Shown one piece after another: positions 59,678 through 64,000 of a DNA stretch of 64,000 nt. Both the position numbers and the translations under genes were made by a program. Source of the stretch: Clostridia bacterium (GTDB taxonomy: Bacteria; Bacillota; Clostridia; Oscillospirales; CAG-272); NCBI GenBank assembly GCA_017517745.1, contig JAFWYJ010000030.1:1-64000 (forward strand). Reading direction: 5' to 3'. Below the pieces are notes generated by a model, which searched no databases, was not told the origin of the DNA, and saw nothing but the letters and a program-made list of their open reading frames with translations. Numbering within the stretch: the first letter of the stretch is position 1; the number at the start of each line of letters is the position of its first letter.

Positions 59678-61099
59678 ATGAACGAGAGAAAGGATCTGCC
59701 GCGCGCCGACACGGAGGCGCAAGAGGCATATATCGCGCGGATGCGCGCCGAAAACGAAGCGCATACCGCCGGGACGGGAGAGACGCGGCACGCGTTTGTC
59801 CTGACCTTTGGCTGTCAGCAGAACGAAGCGGACAGCGAAAAGCTGGCAGGCATGGCAAAAGCCATGGGATACGTCCTGACAGACGCGCCCGAGGAAGCCG
59901 ACCTGATCCTGGTCAACACCTGCGCCATTCGCGAACACGCCGAGAAAAAAGCGCTTTCGATCGTGGGACAGTACAAGCATCTGAAGGCGAAAAAGCCTTC
60001 CATGGTGATCGCCGTTTGCGGTTGCATGGTCTCGCAGGAGCATCGCAAGAACGAGCTCAAGCGAAGCTATCCCTATGTCGATCTCGTGTTTGGAACGGCG
60101 TCGCTCCACCGTCTGCCGCAGTTGCTTTGCGAAAAAATTGCCAAGGGAAAGCGTCTGTTTTGTCCGGAGGAGACCGCATATACCGTGGCGGAGGGCTTGC
60201 CGATCCACCGCGCGAGCGACTACCGCGCGTGGGTGTCCGTGATGTACGGCTGCAACAATTTCTGCTCCTATTGCATCGTCCCCTACGTGCGCGGACGCGA
60301 GCGCAGTCGTGCGCCCGAGGCGATCGTGCGCGAGGTCGAGGATCTGGTGGCAAAGGGCTACCGCGACATCACCTTGCTCGGGCAGAACGTCAATTCCTAC
60401 GGCAAGGACCTTGCCGACGGCTGTGATTTTGCCGATCTGTTGGCACGTTTGGATCGCATTGAGGGAGATTTTCTGTTGCGGTTTATGACCAGCCATCCGA
60501 AGGACGCGAGCCGAAAACTGATCGACGTGATGGCATCGTCACGGCATATCGCCCGTCAGTTCCATCTGCCGATGCAGTCGGGCAATGACAAAGTGCTTCG
60601 CGAAATGAACCGACACTACGATACCGCGAAATATACCGAGACCGTCGCCTATATGCGCGAAAAAATGCCCGACGTCACGCTGACCTCGGACATCATCGTC
60701 GGCTTTCCCGGAGAGACCGAGGAGGAATTCTCGGATACGCTCGCGATGCTGGAGAAGGTGCGGTTTGACATGCTGTATTCCTTCATCTACTCGCCGCGAA
60801 AGGGAACGCCTGCCGCCGCGCGGGAGGATCAAATTCCGCCCGAGGTCAAAAGCGCGCGCTTTGAGCGGCTTTTGGCGACGCAGAACGCGATCGCGCTCGA
60901 GAAAAACCAACCGCTGGTGGGAAAACGGCTTCGCGTGCTGTGTGACGGTGTGAGCAAGACCAACAACGCGCTCTATTCGGGGCGCACCGAGGGAAACAAG
61001 ATCGCCTTCTTCGAGGGCACGCCCGAGGATACGGGCAAATACGTTGACTTCTTGGTCGAACGTGCAGACGCGTTTGCTTTGTACGGTCGCAAGGTGTAA
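59678..61099 (+). CDS. miaB: tRNA-i6A37 methylthiotransferase
   Basis: 473 residues. The N-terminal UPF0004 domain binds a second Fe-S cluster (GCQQNEADS, VNTCAIREHAE, CGCM). The radical SAM motif is CNNFCSYC, followed by YVRGRERSR. A TRAM domain ends the protein. It adds a 2-methylthio group to isopentenyladenosine 37 of tRNAs. The adjacent order miaB-ylbF-mutS is common in Firmicutes. Confidence 0.94.
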   Translation: MNERKDLPRADTEAQEAYIARMRAENEAHTAGTGETRHAFVLTFGCQQNEADSEKLAGMAKAMGYVLTDAPEEADLILVNTCAIREHAEKKALSIVGQYKHLKAKKPSMVIAVCGCMVSQEHRKNELKRSYPYVDLVFGTASLHRLPQLLCEKIAKGKRLFCPEETAYTVAEGLPIHRASDYRAWVSVMYGCNNFCSYCIVPYVRGRERSRAPEAIVREVEDLVAKGYRDITLLGQNVNSYGKDLADGCDFADLLARLDRIEGDFLLRFMTSHPKDASRKLIDVMASSRHIARQFHLPMQSGNDKVLREMNRHYDTAKYTETVAYMREKMPDVTLTSDIIVGFPGETEEEFSDTLAMLEKVRFDMLYSFIYSPRKGTPAAAREDQIPPEVKSARFERLLATQNAIALEKNQPLVGKRLRVLCDGVSKTNNALYSGRTEGNKIAFFEGTPEDTGKYVDFLVERADAFALYGRKV

Positions 61100-61124
61100 C
61101 GGCAAAAAAGAAAGGATAATGAAC

Positions 61125-61511
61125 ATGGAAATTTTTGAGCTTGCCGCAGAACTCGGCAAAAAACTGAAGGATGACGCGCGCCTGGTCGCGCTGGAGGAAG
61201 CAAAAAAGGCATACGAGGCAGATCCCGCGTTGCAAAAGTCGATGCTGGAATACGACGTTCAGCAAAAGGCGATGCAGAGAGAGGTGGCAAAGCCCGAGAG
61301 AGATCTGCATTTCATCGAGGTGATCCAGGCTCGCATCGACGCGCTTTATAAGGAGATCACCGAAAATCCCGTGTTCGCGGAGCTGAACCGCGCACAGGCG
61401 GAGGTCAACGCGCTGATGAACAGTGTCAATCAGACCATTATGACGCAGATCACGGGAGAGGAGCCGAGCGGCTGCACGCACAACTGCAGCACCTGCGGCG
61501 GCTGTCATTGA
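61125..61511 (+). CDS. ylbF: YlbF-family regulator with a Cys-rich tail
   Basis: 128 residues; ATG at 61125 is 8 bases after AAAGGA. Helical YlbF/YmcA family domain (MEIFELAAELGKKLKDD, LLALEEAKKAYE-like). The tail reads CTHNCSTCGGCH, four Cys and two His, which could bind Fe-S or zinc. In Bacillus YlbF (RicF) works with RicT, present here at 35529, and YmcA to guide RNase Y. Confidence 0.85.
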   Translation: MEIFELAAELGKKLKDDARLVALEEAKKAYEADPALQKSMLEYDVQQKAMQREVAKPERDLHFIEVIQARIDALYKEITENPVFAELNRAQAEVNALMNSVNQTIMTQITGEEPSGCTHNCSTCGGCH

Positions 61512-61527
61512 TGCGGAGGACGCGGCT

Positions 61528-62442
61528 TTGACTTTGCAAGAGTTGCGGGAAAGGCTTGCGGAACGTGCTCCCCTGGAAGCCGAGCGTGAGGCGCTGTTCT
61601 CCCAAAAAAGCGCGCTGGAGGAACGGCTGCAACGGGAAAAGATCAATCTGGAATATGAAAGAACCGACGTACAGGACATGGAGAACAACACGTTGAAATC
61701 CCTGTTTTATGCGGCGATTGGCAAAAAAGAGGAGCGTCTGCGGAAAGAAGAGGACGAGGCAGAGGCTGCCGAACGGCAATATCAGAGCACACAGAAGGAG
61801 CTGGAGACGGTAAACGCGCGCATCAGGCGCATCGAGTTTGAGTTGCGCGAGCTGAAACGGGCGGAGCGCGATTACGAGCTGTTCGCCAAGGATCTGCAAG
61901 CGAAGCTCGAAGCGATCAGCCCGCTGCTTTCCGAGGAGGACGCGATCACCATGGCGCGCCTGCAAAAGGAGCTTGACGAGCAGAAGCAACATCAAGCCTG
62001 CTTCGCCCGAATCACAGAAGCCGGCAAGCAATTGAACAAAAGCATTGTATCGGTGGATGAAGCACTGGAGGAAATGTACTACGAATCTCAACACGGATCC
62101 GTTTTTACCAGGCAAGAGAGATACCGTGAGGTTGAGGCAAGAAAGCAGGTTGCTTTGATTCAAACAACGCGTTTTATGGAGCTGCTTTCCAAGAACGTGA
62201 GCTTTCAGAATGAGTATTGCGTTGATCCCGACAGTCTCCAAACGAGGATTCAACGGGCGCTCATACGCTGCTATAACAACACCCCAAACGCCGATTGCAT
62301 GATTCCGGACGTTCCCAACCTCTCTTTGAACGTAGCGGGAATTCTGAGCGAGCTGGAGCAGAAGACCGAGCGATCGAAGCGTCACCAAGCCGAAATCGAG
62401 AGCAGACTTTCACAGCTGCTTGAAAAATATCAAACAACGTAA
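61528..62442 (+). CDS. Coiled-coil protein of unknown function
   Basis: 304 residues from TTG 61528, 7 bases after GGAGGA. Residues 1-170 are almost continuous Glu/Lys/Arg/Leu heptads, then a more globular region (about 175-260) and a final helix. Not recognised. It lies between ylbF and mutS in the same operon; it could bridge or scaffold partners, but there is no direct evidence. Confidence 0.7.
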   Translation: MTLQELRERLAERAPLEAEREALFSQKSALEERLQREKINLEYERTDVQDMENNTLKSLFYAAIGKKEERLRKEEDEAEAAERQYQSTQKELETVNARIRRIEFELRELKRAERDYELFAKDLQAKLEAISPLLSEEDAITMARLQKELDEQKQHQACFARITEAGKQLNKSIVSVDEALEEMYYESQHGSVFTRQERYREVEARKQVALIQTTRFMELLSKNVSFQNEYCVDPDSLQTRIQRALIRCYNNTPNADCMIPDVPNLSLNVAGILSELEQKTERSKRHQAEIESRLSQLLEKYQTT

Positions 62443-62486
62443 GCCAAAAAACGAACAAAAAGAGATCATACAAAGGAGACTCTGCC

Positions 62487-64000
62487 ATGACGCCAATGAT
62501 GGAGCAATATTTTCAGATCAAGGAACAATACAAGGATTTTCTCTTGTTTTACCGTCTCGGAGATTTCTACGAGATGTTCTTTGACGACGCCATTTTGGCA
62601 TCTCGCGAGCTGGAGCTGACGCTGACCGGCAGAGATTGCGGCGAGGCGGAGCGCGCGCCGATGTGCGGAGTTCCCTTCCATTCCTGCGAGCCGTACATCG
62701 GCAAGCTCATCGAAAAGGGCTACAAGGTGGCGATCTGCGAGCAGACCGAGGATCCCGCCCTGGCAAAGGGACTGGTCAAGCGAGAGGTCATTCGCGTCAT
62801 CACGCCGGGTACTTTGATCGAGACCAACCTTCTCTCCGAGCAGAAGAACAACTATCTTTGCGCGCTCTATATGGGCGAATTTGAATTTGGCGTTTGCTTT
62901 GCCGACATTTCCACGGCACAGGTCTACGCCACCACCTTCGACGGCAACAACATGGAAGCGCGTCTGCGCAACGAGCTGGCGACTTATGCGCCCCGTGAGA
63001 TCCTTTGCAATCTCAAGAAGGCGAACATGGGCGAGATCGGAGATTTTCTCACCTCCCAGAAGGATATGATGCTCAACGACGGTCAGGGCGCGCGCTTTGA
63101 CGAGATCGTCTGCCGCGGAATGGTCAAGGAGCAGTTCGGCAACGTGATCCGTGCCGAGGTTTTGGAAAACAAGGCTCTGATCATGGCGGTCGGTGCGGTG
63201 CTGTCCTATCTCATCGACACCGAAAAGAGCGATCTTTCTTACATCAAGGAATTGAATATTTATTCCGACGGACAATTTTTGGAGATGGACGTCAACTCCC
63301 GCCGCAATCTCGAACTGACCGAGTCGATGCGAACCAAGGAGAAAAAAGGCTCGTTGCTTTGGGTTTTGGACAAGACCAAAACCGCCCCCGGCGCGCGTAT
63401 GTTGCGCAAATGGGTGGAGCATCCCCTGCTTTCGACCGCCGCGATCGCCAAGCGTCAGGGGGCTGTCGAAGAGCTTTGCGAGAACTTTATGCTGCGCGAA
63501 GAGCTTGGGGAAGCACTGTCTCACGTGTTGGATCTCGAGCGTCTGATCACGCGCATCGTTTACGGCAGCGCAAACGGCAGAGATCTGCGCGCGGTCAGCA
63601 ACACCGCGGCGGTTCTACCCGAGATCAAACAACTGCTGGCGGATTGTCATAGCGAGGAGCTTCGCCGCATCTGTGAAGAGCTTGACGCGCTCGCGGACGT
63701 TTGCAAAACGGTGAACGAGGCGATCATCGAAGAGCCCCCCTTCTCTTTGCGCGAAGGCGGCATCATCGCCAACGGCTATGACAAAGACGTGGACTATCTG
63801 CGCTCGGTCATGAAGGACGGCAAGGGCTGGCTTGATCGGCTTGCCGAAGAAGAACGCGAAGCAACCGGCATCAAGACGCTCAAGATCAACTATAACAAAG
63901 TATTCGGATATTACATCGAGGTCACCAAATCTCTGATCGGACAGGTTCCCGAACGCTATATCCGAAAGCAGACACTTTCCAACTGCGAGCGATATATTAC
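62487..64000 (+). CDS. mutS: DNA mismatch repair protein MutS (partial, cut by window edge)
   Basis: 504 complete codons are visible and the frame stays open to the edge. AAGGAG precedes the ATG. Domain I has FYRLGDFYEMFFDDA with the Phe-x-Glu mismatch wedge (FYE), then CGVPFHS and GYKVAICEQ. Connector and lever segments follow (LELTESMRTKEKKGSLL, GARMLRKWVEHPL, FGYYIEVTKS). The ATPase domain lies beyond the window. Confidence 0.95.
   Translation, partial: MTPMMEQYFQIKEQYKDFLLFYRLGDFYEMFFDDAILASRELELTLTGRDCGEAERAPMCGVPFHSCEPYIGKLIEKGYKVAICEQTEDPALAKGLVKREVIRVITPGTLIETNLLSEQKNNYLCALYMGEFEFGVCFADISTAQVYATTFDGNNMEARLRNELATYAPREILCNLKKANMGEIGDFLTSQKDMMLNDGQGARFDEIVCRGMVKEQFGNVIRAEVLENKALIMAVGAVLSYLIDTEKSDLSYIKELNIYSDGQFLEMDVNSRRNLELTESMRTKEKKGSLLWVLDKTKTAPGARMLRKWVEHPLLSTAAIAKRQGAVEELCENFMLREELGEALSHVLDLERLITRIVYGSANGRDLRAVSNTAAVLPEIKQLLADCHSEELRRICEELDALADVCKTVNEAIIEEPPFSLREGGIIANGYDKDVDYLRSVMKDGKGWLDRLAEEEREATGIKTLKINYNKVFGYYIEVTKSLIGQVPERYIRKQTLSNCERYI

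Overview
The window reads as chromosomal DNA of an anaerobic, probably spore-forming Clostridia-type Firmicute, likely an uncultured gut lineage. The evidence is SpoVT, the RicT and YlbF sporulation/RNA-processing factors, an HolB-RicT-TrmN6 neighbourhood as in Bacillus, a YfmF/YfmH peptidase pair, a clostridial 2[4Fe-4S] ferredoxin, strong AGGAGG ribosome binding sites, TTG and GTG starts, and many near-consensus sigma-A promoters with 16-17 bp spacers. Base composition looks moderately GC-rich. No rRNA, integrase, transposase, phage structural gene or CRISPR array was seen. One tRNA (Thr, CGT) is present. Coding starts below were chosen by ribosome binding site spacing, so several proteins are shorter than the longest open frame.

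1-8.6 kb: an acetyltransferase-like protein that has lost its catalytic His, divergent from RNase HI; a two-domain alpha/beta hydrolase-acyltransferase with a zinc-ribbon membrane partner; an AraC regulator with a GH20-like glycosidase; and divergent KDPG aldolase and KDG kinase. 8.7-22.0 kb: a c-di-GMP circuit. A membrane diguanylate cyclase is followed by a class I c-di-GMP riboswitch with a terminator, which heads a seven-gene operon (VTC domain, DUF4956, CotH, glycosidase-like, HEAT-repeat, processive family 2 glycosyltransferase, EAL protein) that looks like a surface polysaccharide or cell-surface modification system.

22.1-33.2 kb: an LRR protein, SpoVT, then an accessory island. A WYL regulator precedes a SpoVK-like AAA+ ATPase translationally coupled to an SMC/RecF-like protein without a Walker A motif. 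Further on are two PD-(D/E)XK-like proteins, a RecF/ABC-type ATPase, two uncharacterised proteins, and a 369-residue relative of the C-terminal part of DNA polymerase PolC that lacks the catalytic aspartate region. The same palindrome, ATGTCC-N8-GGACAT, sits 9 bp upstream of the -10 boxes of the AAA+ operon and, symmetrically, of both divergent units at 32.2 kb. A degenerate copy lies before the WYL gene. This is the best candidate in the window for an undescribed regulated system.

33.4-64 kb: mostly housekeeping. It holds holB, ricT, a ferredoxin, trmN6, ttcA, a YgiQ radical-SAM protein, rfbABC, yfmF/yfmH, lgt, folD, mutL, tgt, rsmA, tRNA-Thr, an HD hydrolase, a HAD phosphatase, a divergent ThyX-like protein, an SGNH hydrolase, an inositol-phosphatase family enzyme, miaB, ylbF, a coiled-coil protein, and mutS running off the right edge. 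Intergenic gaps carry a family of hairpin-rich dispersed repeats (at least eight copies), usually just downstream of genes.
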